DNA of 64,000 nucleotides from Chitinophaga costaii (lineage in GTDB: Bacteria; Bacteroidota; Bacteroidia; Chitinophagales; Chitinophagaceae): the NCBI RefSeq assembly GCF_900094705.1, contig NZ_FMAR01000001.1, forward strand, positions 620,001-684,000, given 5' to 3'. Under the pieces are notes generated by a model. It saw nothing but the letters and a program-made list of their open reading frames with translations, made no database searches and was not told the origin of the DNA. A program made the translations under genes and the position numbers. Below are positions 45,877-53,718 of the stretch, piece after piece; positions within the stretch are counted from its first letter, which is position 1, and each line of letters begins with the position of its first letter.

Positions 45877-47310
45877 TCATTTCTTCCTGCGTAGCGAACT
45901 GCGGTACCGGCCCAACATGTCTACGATAGAGGTATGTTGCAGCAACTCAGCATCCAGCTCCACAAATTGCTTAGCCAACTTGGGAGAGCGTTGCAAGGCC
46001 GTTTCCAACTGCAACAGGGCTTCCTTCTGCCGGCCCATACGAAACAGGATAGCAGCCTTGTAGTACTGGAACACCGGCTTGGTGCTAATCTTCGGATCCA
46101 GGGCATTTAGCTGCCCCAGGGCCTCCTCGTAGAAACCAGCCACATACAAACCTCTCATGAAACATTGCCATCCTTTGGCATTATTAGGCCGTATGCGCAC
46201 GGCGCTCAGCAGGTAAATGAGAGCATCCTTGTATTTGCCCATTTGCAGGTAACACTCGCCGGTGGCTACATTATAATCGCTGCTTTGTTTATTAAACTTA
46301 ATGGCCGATTGCAGGCTTTTCAAAGCGTTCGCCCAGTTTTCTTCTGCCATGTAAGCCAGGCCTATCTTGTAATACAGCTTATCATCTGTAGGACTAAGAT
46401 GACTAGCCTTGCGGTAATAATAACGGGCTTGGGTGTATTTACGCTGCTTGTCGTAGCAATGGCCAATGGCCTCGTAGATCACATCTTCAGGTTTGGCTAT
46501 CTCCAAGTGTTTGGAAAGAATATCGATGGCTTCTGCGTAGCGGCGCATACGAATATAGGCATCCCCCATATTACGATACGCGTAGTCGAACTTCTCATCG
46601 ATGGCAATGGCATATTGATAGGCATCAATCGCCTTTTCGTAGAGTTTTAAACCCTGGTAAGCCGTACCCAGATTAAACCAGGCCAGCTCGTTAAACGGAT
46701 GCTCATTAATAATATCGGAATGCAAACGGATGCTTTCTTCAAAACGGCCGGTAAATTCAGTCCAGAAGCAGATCTTATGCAAGGATTCTTCATTATTATT
46801 ATCGTGCAGCAGCGCACGGCGCAGCACGTCAAATACCATTTCAAACTCTTCCCAATCATCATACACGTCTGCCAGCTCCAGCAACAGCTCGGTTTTATCC
46901 TCCCCCTCAAACACCTCAATCTGGTCTTCCAACACCCGTACAGCCTTAGCATGCTGGTTCATAGCAATATAGGCGTCTGTCTTGAAAATGTAGAGTTGAA
47001 CGTCAGTACTGTCCAGCAGGGCAGCCTTATTTAGCAAGGCAATGGCTTCCTTATATTTCTTGGATTCTATGAGTAAGCCAGCTTTTTTGATGAGCAACAA
47101 GGCCGAGTAGGGATATTGGGAAATCCCCATTTCGGCAGCCAGGAAAGCTACGTTGAGCTGATCCTGCTCATCATAATAATCAATAATCTGTTCGAAGGAA
47201 TCTTCGTCCAGGAAGGAATTTGACTGACCAGATTTGAGGTTTTCGAACTGCTGCAGCAAATCCTTCAGGTCGTCAGCATCCTCTTCGAATTGTGGCAAAT
47301 CTTTATTCAT
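45877..47310 (-). CDS. Tetratricopeptide repeat protein
   Basis: A 477-residue protein made almost wholly of TPR helix pairs, with no signal peptide; it begins MNKDLPQFEEDADDLKDLL (start 47310). TPR units are visible throughout, for example LAWFNLGTAYQGLKLYEKAIDAY near 208-230, DYAYRNMGDAYIRMRRYAEAIDIL and DDKLYYKIGLAYMAEENWANAL. TPR proteins act as protein-binding scaffolds; the partner is unknown. The start at 47328 adds six residues and is less likely. Confidence 0.88.
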   Translation of the reverse strand: MNKDLPQFEEDADDLKDLLQQFENLKSGQSNSFLDEDSFEQIIDYYDEQDQLNVAFLAAEMGISQYPYSALLLIKKAGLLIESKKYKEAIALLNKAALLDSTDVQLYIFKTDAYIAMNQHAKAVRVLEDQIEVFEGEDKTELLLELADVYDDWEEFEMVFDVLRRALLHDNNNEESLHKICFWTEFTGRFEESIRLHSDIINEHPFNELAWFNLGTAYQGLKLYEKAIDAYQYAIAIDEKFDYAYRNMGDAYIRMRRYAEAIDILSKHLEIAKPEDVIYEAIGHCYDKQRKYTQARYYYRKASHLSPTDDKLYYKIGLAYMAEENWANALKSLQSAIKFNKQSSDYNVATGECYLQMGKYKDALIYLLSAVRIRPNNAKGWQCFMRGLYVAGFYEEALGQLNALDPKISTKPVFQYYKAAILFRMGRQKEALLQLETALQRSPKLAKQFVELDAELLQHTSIVDMLGRYRSSLRRKK

Positions 47311-47481
47311 CAGTGTAAATATAATCATTTTCGGTTCTCATCCAACTGTTCCCGGCACCCGTCGATATCGATTTAATTGATGCCGGTATTGTGAAATTTT
47401 TAACGTTTTATTATAATAATTTAGTAACTTTGAAATAGATAAAATTGCAACACATCTGAAAAATTGCATATTTGTCCCAAT

Positions 47482-47862
47482 ATGAAAAACAAATTATACA
47501 TCTTAAAGACTGTTTTATTTTCCTGCTTTCTGGTAGGATTTATAGGACTGGCGGAGGTTAAAGCCGCTTCCATCGGCATGGATCTTCCGGGTGACAGCAA
47601 CAAAGACAAAGACAAGGCGGCTAAAAAAGTAACAGTAAGTGAGGCCTACAAGTCCAATCTTGCACTGGACGCAGGTTTCCGCTTCAGTGGCGTAATTAAA
47701 CCCGAATTTAATCTCACCCCGGTGCCCAATAATATTAAACCTACTTTTACTTATAAGCAGGGAAATGCCACCTACCTCATTCCTTATTCTTTGGAGGTGC
47801 CACAGCAGCCTACCATGAATTATCATCGCTTGCAAATTACCTTCCCGTTTAAAAAGGGGTAG
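47482..47862 (+). CDS. Small exported protein of unknown function
   Basis: A 126-residue protein from ATG 47482 (an upstream frame start at 47464 adds six residues). Residues 1-28 are a signal peptide (LYILKTVLFSCFLVGFIGLAEVKA). The mature region has a Lys/Asp-rich segment (GDSNKDKDKAAKK) and then a beta-rich part with FRFSGVIKPEFNLTP and YLIPYSLEV. No family is recognised. A TAACTTTG -7-like element lies at 47425-47432, and a terminator follows at 47881. Confidence 0.75.
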   Translation: MKNKLYILKTVLFSCFLVGFIGLAEVKAASIGMDLPGDSNKDKDKAAKKVTVSEAYKSNLALDAGFRFSGVIKPEFNLTPVPNNIKPTFTYKQGNATYLIPYSLEVPQQPTMNYHRLQITFPFKKG

Positions 47863-47880
47863 TTATAAAATAAATTAAAA

Positions 47881-47911
47881 AAAAGGCCTCGCTCATGCGG
47901 GGCTTTTTTTT
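47881..47911 (+). terminator. Terminator after the small exported protein gene
   Basis: GGCCTCGC and GCGGGGCT form a stem around TCAT, extended by A-T pairs, and followed by eight T (47904-47911). Confidence 0.85.
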
Positions 47912-48015
47912 GCGGGCAAGCTGTATATATTTTAAATTTTAATTTGTTTTGTCGTCACCCCTATCCTATCCTCATCCATAGTTTTGTATCGCAGAAATCT
48001 ATTCAACAAACTGCG

Positions 48016-48090
48016 ATGCTAAAAAATAATTTTCTTGTAGGTTGTAAAAAAGAGGAACAGATAGCATTGAGCCAAGGCTACAGCTTGTAG
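48016..48090 (+). CDS. Possible 24-residue micro-ORF
   Basis: An open frame MLKNNFLVGCKKEEQIALSQ plus GYSL. FLVGCKKE resembles the tail of a lipoprotein signal. It begins at the end of an inverted repeat, ATCGCAG/CTGCGAT (47988-47994, 48011-48017), and a TAGTTTTG -7-like element lies at 47979-47986. It could equally be a decayed lipoprotein start or chance. Confidence 0.15.
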   Translation: MLKNNFLVGCKKEEQIALSQGYSL

Positions 48091-48101
48091 TGACCGCCTG
48101 G

Positions 48102-48129
48102 AATATTTAATATTTGATATTTGATCTTT
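48102..48129. repeat. Four AT-rich heptamers before the stop of the next gene
   Basis: AATATTT, AATATTT, GATATTT and GATCTTT run head to tail at 48102-48129 and reach into the stop codon of the minus-strand gene that ends at 48128. The 7-nt period is the same as at the other repeat sites in this window. Confidence 0.6.
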
Positions 48130-48781
48130 AATTACCCAATTGTTTCATTTCTGCCTCGGTAATCTCTTTATATCCGCCTTTCGGCACATCAAACACAGAG
48201 GCAGGTACCGGGTCCAGATTTATAGAAGTGGCCACTACCCTGATTTTCCCACCACCTTTCAGGATCATTTCAAACTCCAGCGGAATGCCTTTCAGATTCA
48301 TGAAACGGCGGTTATACAGTTTATTTTCTACCACCAAATCCGGGGTATAGTATACATCAAAAGTCTGTCCATCCAACATTGAAGCGGTGGCGCGGTGGCA
48401 ATTGTAACCAGCTATACGTTTGGTTTCCGGCTTATCTACAAATTTTACAGCTTCATATTGCTGAATGTCTTTTTCGTACTGCTGCTTGCCTACATGGATT
48501 AGAAATTTTTCCGTATTGCGGGTAATGAGGGTAATATAACTTTCATCCTTCGTATTGATGATATAACTGTAGTTCACAATATTGAAATTCATATCTATAC
48601 GGCTCATATTTCCGCGTATAGACTGCACAAAACTGCTACCGTTGAACATAGCGGAAGAGGCTTGCCCTTCCGGCACTTGCACATGGTAGGTAATGATCGC
48701 ATCGGATACCAGGCGCTGGGCCTGGGTAGCATCACAGATGAAGTAACTCACGAGGATCAGGAAAAAATACTTTCTCATCAT
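48128..48781 (-). CDS. Exported GLPGLI/DUF4412-like protein
   Basis: A protein of about 217 residues from ATG 48781 with a signal peptide (YFFLILVSYFICDATQAQ). The mature part is one beta-rich domain: ITYHVQVPEGQAS, DMNFNIVNYSYIINTKDESYITL, KRIAGYNCHRATASM and YTPDLVVENKLYNRRFMNLKGIPLEFEM. The stretch with GYNCHRA and FEM/VYYTPDL resembles DUF4412/GLPGLI-type envelope proteins. Its function is unknown. An in-frame ATG at 48814 would add 11 non-signal residues. Confidence 0.75.
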   Translation of the reverse strand: MMRKYFFLILVSYFICDATQAQRLVSDAIITYHVQVPEGQASSAMFNGSSFVQSIRGNMSRIDMNFNIVNYSYIINTKDESYITLITRNTEKFLIHVGKQQYEKDIQQYEAVKFVDKPETKRIAGYNCHRATASMLDGQTFDVYYTPDLVVENKLYNRRFMNLKGIPLEFEMILKGGGKIRVVATSINLDPVPASVFDVPKGGYKEITEAEMKQLGN

Positions 48782-48990
48782 GATAGGGCAAGGTAATTCA
48801 AACCAAAGGACCAAAAACGTGTTAGCTCAAATATACGGCTTTAATAATCACACAGCATGGCAGTGGCTGCTACTTGACAATTTTAACATAATGGAGTTGG
48901 CTGCCGGCCCTATGTCATCTCATAATAAGTTAAGAAAAAGAGCAAATTTTTTAACCTATTATTAGACAAAGCATAAAAATACAACGAAAG

Positions 48991-49770
48991 TTACCAGTGG
49001 ATTTTCTCCTTGTTCAAAAAGGATTGTATACCCTGCCTGCATGCAGGATGTTCGCGGGTTTCTGCGTTAAATTGGGCCGCATATTCCAGCGCATCCGCCA
49101 GGGGCATTTCAAATACACGATTTACCAACTTTTTAGTAGAAGTAAGGGAATGGGCCGCAGCACCTTCCAGCAGGTCATTGATTGTTAACTGCACCTGGGC
49201 TTCCAGATCGGAAGGAGCTGCTACCGTTGTAATCAGGCCGTCGTCTAACGCCTGTGCAGCCGTGTACAAACTGCCGGTGAGCAACCATTTACGGGCGCGG
49301 CCCTCGCCAATTTTACGCACCAGGAATACTGATACAAGGGCGGGAATAAAACCAATCTTCACTTCGGAATAGCCTAACAGCGCATTGCTAGTCACAAAAC
49401 TCAGGTCGCATACCGTTACCAGCCCACAGCCACCCGCTACCGCATGGCCTTCTACCTGGCAAATCACTATTTTATCATGGTCATAAATTTCCTGAAACAA
49501 TTGCATCAGCTCCCGGGAATCACGTAGGTTTTCTTCATACGTATTTTGCTGCAACTGGGTGAGGTAATCCAGGTCGGCCCCGGCACAGAAGGTTGGGCCA
49601 TTGGCTTTGAGAAGCACCAGCTTCACCGTCTCATCTGTTTTGGCAGCAGTGAAGGCCTGCCGAAGTTCGGACACCATGGCCCCGTTCAGGGCATTACGTT
49701 TTTCAGGTCTGTTTAGCGTGATCGTAGCGAGGCGATTACCTACTGTGTAGGTGATGTAGGAAAATTCCAT
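48991..49770 (-). CDS. Enoyl-CoA hydratase/isomerase family protein
   Basis: A 259-residue crotonase-fold enzyme acting on acyl-CoA. The oxyanion hole is formed by PTFCAGADLDYL and EGHAVAGGCGLVTVCDLSF, and LGYSEVKIGFIPALVS is the third family signature with the Glu/Gly catalytic region. It may be a methylglutaconyl-CoA hydratase or a beta-oxidation hydratase; sequence alone does not decide. It lies alone between an exported protein gene and a phosphatase gene on the same strand. Confidence 0.88.
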   Translation of the reverse strand: MEFSYITYTVGNRLATITLNRPEKRNALNGAMVSELRQAFTAAKTDETVKLVLLKANGPTFCAGADLDYLTQLQQNTYEENLRDSRELMQLFQEIYDHDKIVICQVEGHAVAGGCGLVTVCDLSFVTSNALLGYSEVKIGFIPALVSVFLVRKIGEGRARKWLLTGSLYTAAQALDDGLITTVAAPSDLEAQVQLTINDLLEGAAAHSLTSTKKLVNRVFEMPLADALEYAAQFNAETREHPACRQGIQSFLNKEKIHW

Positions 49771-49835
49771 GCGGCCATTTTCATTAAAGTTAACAAGCCG
49801 CCCTCAACCTACAAAGCCGCTTCCTTCAAAAACTG

Positions 49836-49868
49836 AAAATGCCGGCCTTCCAGGAAGAAAGACCGGCA
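49836..49868 (-). terminator. Terminator after the phosphatase gene
   Basis: TGCCGG (49840-49845) pairs with CCGGCA (49863-49868), with an inner CTTCC/GGAAG stem. The minus strand continues into TTTT (49836-49839). Confidence 0.75.
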
Positions 49869-49899
49869 GATTTTAAACGAAATGTTATCAATGTAAAAA

Positions 49900-51537
49900 T
49901 TATTTCGTAATTTCTTCTACCACCTTACCAATATTGCCGCTTGGCATCTGCACATGTAATAAGGCCGCTATAGTAGGGGCAATATCAGTCATACCCACCA
50001 GTCGGTTCGTATGTCCAGGATGAATGCCCCAGCCCATAAATACCAGCGGTATGTGCGCATCGTAAGGGTTCCAGATGCCATGGGTGGTGCCTGTTATACC
50101 ACCATTTACCCATCCTGGTTGTGGAATTAGCTGAATATCACCACCTCTTTTCTTGTTATAACCGTTGATCACCATGGTGCGCATGGGTTCTAACAGCGCT
50201 TCGGAGCCTAGCTCATGCAGGTTCAACGCATCGGCTATGGGTGGCATGCGTTTAAGGGAAGCCGTAATGAAATCAATCACTTCCTTTTCATTTTTGCCAG
50301 CCTGCTGGATAGCAGCATGGTTTAACCAAAACTGATAATTATCCGTACTAACCACAACATCCTTGATGCCAAATGCAGCTTGCACCAGACTATTAATTTT
50401 AACAGATAGGTCTTTGTCGCTCCAACTTCCAGCCGGTATGTTGTTTTCTGCTAAAAAGCCAGGCACATGTGCTACACCATGATCTGCCGTCAGGAAGAGG
50501 AGGTAATTACCCTTTCCCAAAGTGGCGTCGAGGTAATTAAAAAAGTCGCCCAGGTCTTTGTCCAGACGCAGGTAGGTATCCTCCGCTTCAATGGAATTGG
50601 GCCCAAACTGATGCCCCACATAGTCGGTCGCCGATAAACTCACGGTTAGTAAGTCGGTAACTTTGCCTTTACCCAATTGATAATTTACAAGGGCTTGCTT
50701 GGCAAATTCCAGGGTCATGGTATTTCCGTAAGGCGTAGAAGCGATATTGGCCAATGGGGTTTTGAAAGTGTGGGGGAAAGATGAGTTTACCGTATTCGGG
50801 AAACGGCCTTCATAGGGTTTATCATCTTCCGTACTTAGCGTATAGCTTTCCAGCGGATAGAGAGTTGTCCAGGGCTGTTTCAGGTATTGCTCCGGGTATT
50901 TTTGATCATTGAACTGGTTTACCCAGGCTGGCAGTTCATTCATATAATAAGTGGAACTAATCCATTTGCCTGCACCGGGATCATACCAATAAGCAGCCTG
51001 GGCCATGTGGCCAGCAGGCATAATGGCGCCGCGGTCTTTCAAGGCTACACCTATAACTTTGCTTTCTTTGTTAGCTAGGCGCAGCTCATCACCAATGGTG
51101 GTTACCAGTAAGTTACGCGGGCTCATTTTGCCTGCCTTGTTATTGCTGCCCACGCCGCTCACCGTAGAATCCTCGGCGCAATACATCTTTCGGTTAAGGG
51201 CAGTATCGTACCAGGTATTTCCTACAATACCATGAATGGCAGGTACAGAGCCGGTATACACACAACTATGACCACAGGCAGTAATCGTAGGCGTATAATT
51301 TATTAGGGTATTTTCGCAGGAAAATCCCTGGCCGGTGAGTCTTCTGAACCCTCCCTGGGAGTATCGATTAGCAAAACGGTATAAATAGTCCCAACGCATT
51401 TGGTCAACGACTATACCGATCACCAGCTTAGGCCGGGCCACCGCCACCGTGGAAGATGTTTTTACAACCGCCGGGTTTTGCGCAAAAGCGCTGCTCATCA
51501 CCAAAAGGGCCATGATCAGAAGATATTTACATTTCAT
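49900..51537 (-). CDS. PafA-like periplasmic alkaline phosphatase
   Basis: A 545-residue enzyme of the nucleotide pyrophosphatase/phosphodiesterase fold, similar to Flavobacteriia PafA, which releases phosphate from phosphomonoesters. The signal peptide is 1-19. The metal ligand D45 is in GIVVDQMRWD; the nucleophile is Thr86 in YTPTITACGHS. LTADHGVAHVPGF supplies other metal ligands. It is not phosphate-operon linked here. Confidence 0.9.
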   Translation of the reverse strand: MKCKYLLIMALLVMSSAFAQNPAVVKTSSTVAVARPKLVIGIVVDQMRWDYLYRFANRYSQGGFRRLTGQGFSCENTLINYTPTITACGHSCVYTGSVPAIHGIVGNTWYDTALNRKMYCAEDSTVSGVGSNNKAGKMSPRNLLVTTIGDELRLANKESKVIGVALKDRGAIMPAGHMAQAAYWYDPGAGKWISSTYYMNELPAWVNQFNDQKYPEQYLKQPWTTLYPLESYTLSTEDDKPYEGRFPNTVNSSFPHTFKTPLANIASTPYGNTMTLEFAKQALVNYQLGKGKVTDLLTVSLSATDYVGHQFGPNSIEAEDTYLRLDKDLGDFFNYLDATLGKGNYLLFLTADHGVAHVPGFLAENNIPAGSWSDKDLSVKINSLVQAAFGIKDVVVSTDNYQFWLNHAAIQQAGKNEKEVIDFITASLKRMPPIADALNLHELGSEALLEPMRTMVINGYNKKRGGDIQLIPQPGWVNGGITGTTHGIWNPYDAHIPLVFMGWGIHPGHTNRLVGMTDIAPTIAALLHVQMPSGNIGKVVEEITK

Positions 51538-51569
51538 GCGGGCTAAATTTTGGTAACAAATGTAGCTAG

Positions 51570-51598
51570 TTTAAACAAGTAATATTTATATACCTTTG
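51570..51598 (+). promoter_or_regulatory. Promoter of the alpha-oxoamine synthase gene
   Basis: TACCTTTG (51591-51598) is an exact -7 element, with a weaker -33 TTTA at 51570-51573 (17 nt). The ATG follows 36 nt after the -7 box. Confidence 0.6.
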
Positions 51599-51633
51599 CA
51601 TGCAGATTTTTTATAATCATAACTTAACATATC

Positions 51634-52875
51634 ATGGATATCTTTGAGAAGCTATTGCAAAACCTGGGGCCCATTGGCCAGCATTCAGACAGAGCACACG
51701 GTTACTTTGCGTTTCCTAAACTGGAAGGTGAAATTGGAGCACGCATGAAATTCCGGGGGAAAGAAAAGATTGTCTGGAGCTTGAATAACTACCTCGGCTT
51801 GGCCAATCACCCGGAGGTACGGCAGGCAGATGCAGCAGCAGCCAAGCAATACGGCCTGGCTACTCCCATGGGCGCACGTATGATGAGTGGCAGCACCGAT
51901 CTGCACGACCAGCTCGAAAAAGAACTCTCGGAATTCGAAAAAAAGGAAGATACCGTACTCCTGAACTTCGGTTACCAGGGCATTATGAGCGCCATTGACG
52001 CACTGGTGGGCCGCCACGACGTAGTTGTGTACGATGCTGAATGCCACGCCTCCATCATTGATGGATTGCGGCTTCACCAGGGCAAGCGATATGTTTACAA
52101 GCATAATGACATAGAAGACTGCGAAAAACAATTAAAACGCGCCGAAGCCCTAATCGCTGCTTCCGGTGGCGGTATCCTGTTAGTGACAGAAGGCGTTTTC
52201 GGCATGGCCGGGGACCAGGGAAAATTGAAAGAAATTGTAGACCTTAAACATAAATTTAATTTCCGCCTCCTGGTAGATGACGCCCATGGCTTCGGCACAC
52301 TGGGCAAAACCGGTGCCGGCGTAGGTGAAGAACAAGGCTGCCAGGATGGTATAGACCTGTACTTTTCTACCTTCGCCAAATCCATGGCTTCCATCGGTGC
52401 TTTCATCAGTGGCCCCGTTGGCATCATCCGCTACCTGCGCTATAATATGCGCTCCCAGATCTTTGCCAAGTCGCTTCCCATGCCACTGGTGCTGGGCAAC
52501 CTCAAACGCCTGCAATTGCTGCGTGAAAAAAGAGAATTGAAAGAAAAACTCTGGCATAACGTAGAAAAATTGCAGACCGGCCTGCGCGAGCGCGGTTTTA
52601 ATATTGGACATACCAACTCCCCGGTTACGCCTATCTACTTGCAAGGCGATATTCCTGAAGCTACCGCCATGTGCCTGGATTTGCGGGAAAACTATAATAT
52701 TTTCTGTTCTATCGTGGTATATCCAGTAATACCAAAAGGCCAGATCATTTACCGCCTCATTCCTACCGCTGCCCACTCTGACGAAGACATTGAACAAACC
52801 CTGCAGGCCTTCAGCGAAACCAAAGAAAAATTGGACGCTAAAGCCTACGCTGTTGCGGAAATTCCGATGGTGTAA
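51634..52875 (+). CDS. PLP-dependent alpha-oxoamine synthase (serine/cysteate acyltransferase-like)
   Basis: A 413-residue fold-type I enzyme of the group that joins an amino acid and an acyl-CoA with loss of CO2 (KBL, SPT, BioF). Family features are WSLNNYLGLANHPEV, PMGARMMSGSTDLHDQLE, YDAECHASIIDGLRL, LLVDDAHGFGTLGKTG and the PLP lysine K249 in STFAKSMASIG. In this phylum such proteins include serine palmitoyltransferase and the cysteate acyltransferase that makes capnine, the base of sulfonolipids. Which one this is cannot be told from sequence alone. A terminator follows. Confidence 0.85.
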   Translation: MDIFEKLLQNLGPIGQHSDRAHGYFAFPKLEGEIGARMKFRGKEKIVWSLNNYLGLANHPEVRQADAAAAKQYGLATPMGARMMSGSTDLHDQLEKELSEFEKKEDTVLLNFGYQGIMSAIDALVGRHDVVVYDAECHASIIDGLRLHQGKRYVYKHNDIEDCEKQLKRAEALIAASGGGILLVTEGVFGMAGDQGKLKEIVDLKHKFNFRLLVDDAHGFGTLGKTGAGVGEEQGCQDGIDLYFSTFAKSMASIGAFISGPVGIIRYLRYNMRSQIFAKSLPMPLVLGNLKRLQLLREKRELKEKLWHNVEKLQTGLRERGFNIGHTNSPVTPIYLQGDIPEATAMCLDLRENYNIFCSIVVYPVIPKGQIIYRLIPTAAHSDEDIEQTLQAFSETKEKLDAKAYAVAEIPMV

Positions 52876-52905
52876 ATCAGGATAATAAATTATAACAATA
52901 GGCGT

Positions 52906-52936
52906 ATCCCGCCGGCTTTGGCCGGCGGGATTTTTT
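52906..52936 (+). terminator. Terminator after the alpha-oxoamine synthase
   Basis: ATCCCGCCGGC and GCCGGCGGGAT form an 11-bp stem around TTTG, followed by six T. Confidence 0.9.
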
Positions 52937-53085
52937 AATACTGCCAAATACAGGGAATTATCCGAATCATATCACCAACAACAGTTGGATGTCATCCCGA
53001 AAAAATTATTCCTAACTAATTATTATGCTAAGCAGTCGCACATTTGACCAGGGAACCATTTATCAAAGCAGGCACAGACATAAAT

Positions 53086-53111
53086 AAAAAGTCCCGCCTA
53101 ATTGGCGGGAC
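53086..53111 (-). terminator. Orphan minus-strand terminator
   Basis: GTCCCGCC (53091-53098) and GGCGGGAC (53104-53111) form a perfect 8-bp stem. On the minus strand it is followed by a T-run (A-run 53086-53090). The nearest minus-strand gene, purL, has its own hairpin 540 bp away, so another transcript should end here. Confidence 0.75.
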
Positions 53112-53148
53112 CCGCGTTAAATCTTCTTTCACTAGGTGTTAGTATCAA

Positions 53149-53199
53149 CTAGTCTTCATTAGGACATGGGTAGGATAGGATAGGGAACTTGGTTTTCAT
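53149..53199 (-). CDS. Possible 16-residue peptide MKTKFPILSYPCPNED
   Basis: A minus-strand open frame of 16 codons that lies between a -7-like box (53295-53302) and the orphan terminator (53086-53111). The peptide is rich in proline and has one cysteine. The distance from stop to terminator stem is 37 nt. No family is known. The transcript could instead be a small RNA. Confidence 0.2.
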   Translation of the reverse strand: MKTKFPILSYPCPNED

Positions 53200-53342
53200 A
53201 GAATAGGAAATAAGTGAATATGCTTAAATATTTTAAGGTTTAAAAGGACTTTTAATGCATTCCCTATAAACGTTATTTGTCTTGTTCGATATATCAAAAG
53301 TAAAGGAAGTGAGGAGCATCATCATCACACGAACATGGGATT

Positions 53343-53510
53343 TTGTTAATGAGTTGTTAATGAGCGTTAGCAAACCTTAACATTTGTTTTTTTTATGTAA
53401 TGCCCCATCTCAAAACCCGCTGTGAATGAGGATTTAGCAAATCATAATTCTTTAAAAAAAGATAGTTTTTGTTAACAGTTATTAACAAAATGTACGCCGG
53501 AGACTATCTT
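53343..53510. promoter_or_regulatory. TTGTTAA box cluster with nested inverted repeats
   Basis: TTGTTAATGAG occurs twice in tandem (53343-53353, 53354-53364). TTAACA lies near 53388. TTTTGTTAA/TTAACAAAA (53467-53475, 53482-53490) is a perfect 9-bp repeat with a 6-nt spacer. AAGATAGT and ACTATCTT (53459-53466, 53503-53510) enclose it. Together they look like a multi-site regulator-binding region. Confidence 0.45.
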
Positions 53511-53651
53511 ATAGTTAAGATCTCATTAGTATTTATAAGATTCGTACTACGCCCGTGTTATTTAGTAGGTATATCAGCGATATTGGGCATAAAGACCATC
53601 ATTTAAATTAACAAGGGTCGGAGAAACCCATAAGCTATATCCCTAAAACGC

Positions 53652-53678
53652 GTAAAGCCGGCAAGTAGTATTGCCGGC
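53652..53678 (-). terminator. Hairpin after purL
   Basis: GCCGGCAA (53657-53664) pairs perfectly with TTGCCGGC (53671-53678) with a 6-nt loop. The minus strand continues TTTAC, a weak T-run. Confidence 0.65.
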
Positions 53679-53718
53679 CTTACATTATTTATGCACACCC
53701 GAATGGTCTGCACTTCTA

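Larger units (their letters stand above)
52937..53651. other. Large intergenic region with an orphan terminator and repeated boxes
   Basis: About 715 bp between the oxoamine synthase terminator and the purL terminator. It contains an orphan minus-strand terminator (53086-53111), a 16-codon frame (53149-53199), a -7-like element TACTTTTG (minus strand, 53295-53302), a tandem pair of 11-nt repeats (53343-53364) and nested inverted repeats (53459-53510). No established gene is seen. Confidence 0.6.

Noticed and set aside
53023..53083. A 20-codon plus-strand frame ending near the orphan hairpin
   Set aside because: The hairpin has no T-run on the plus strand, so the frame lacks support.
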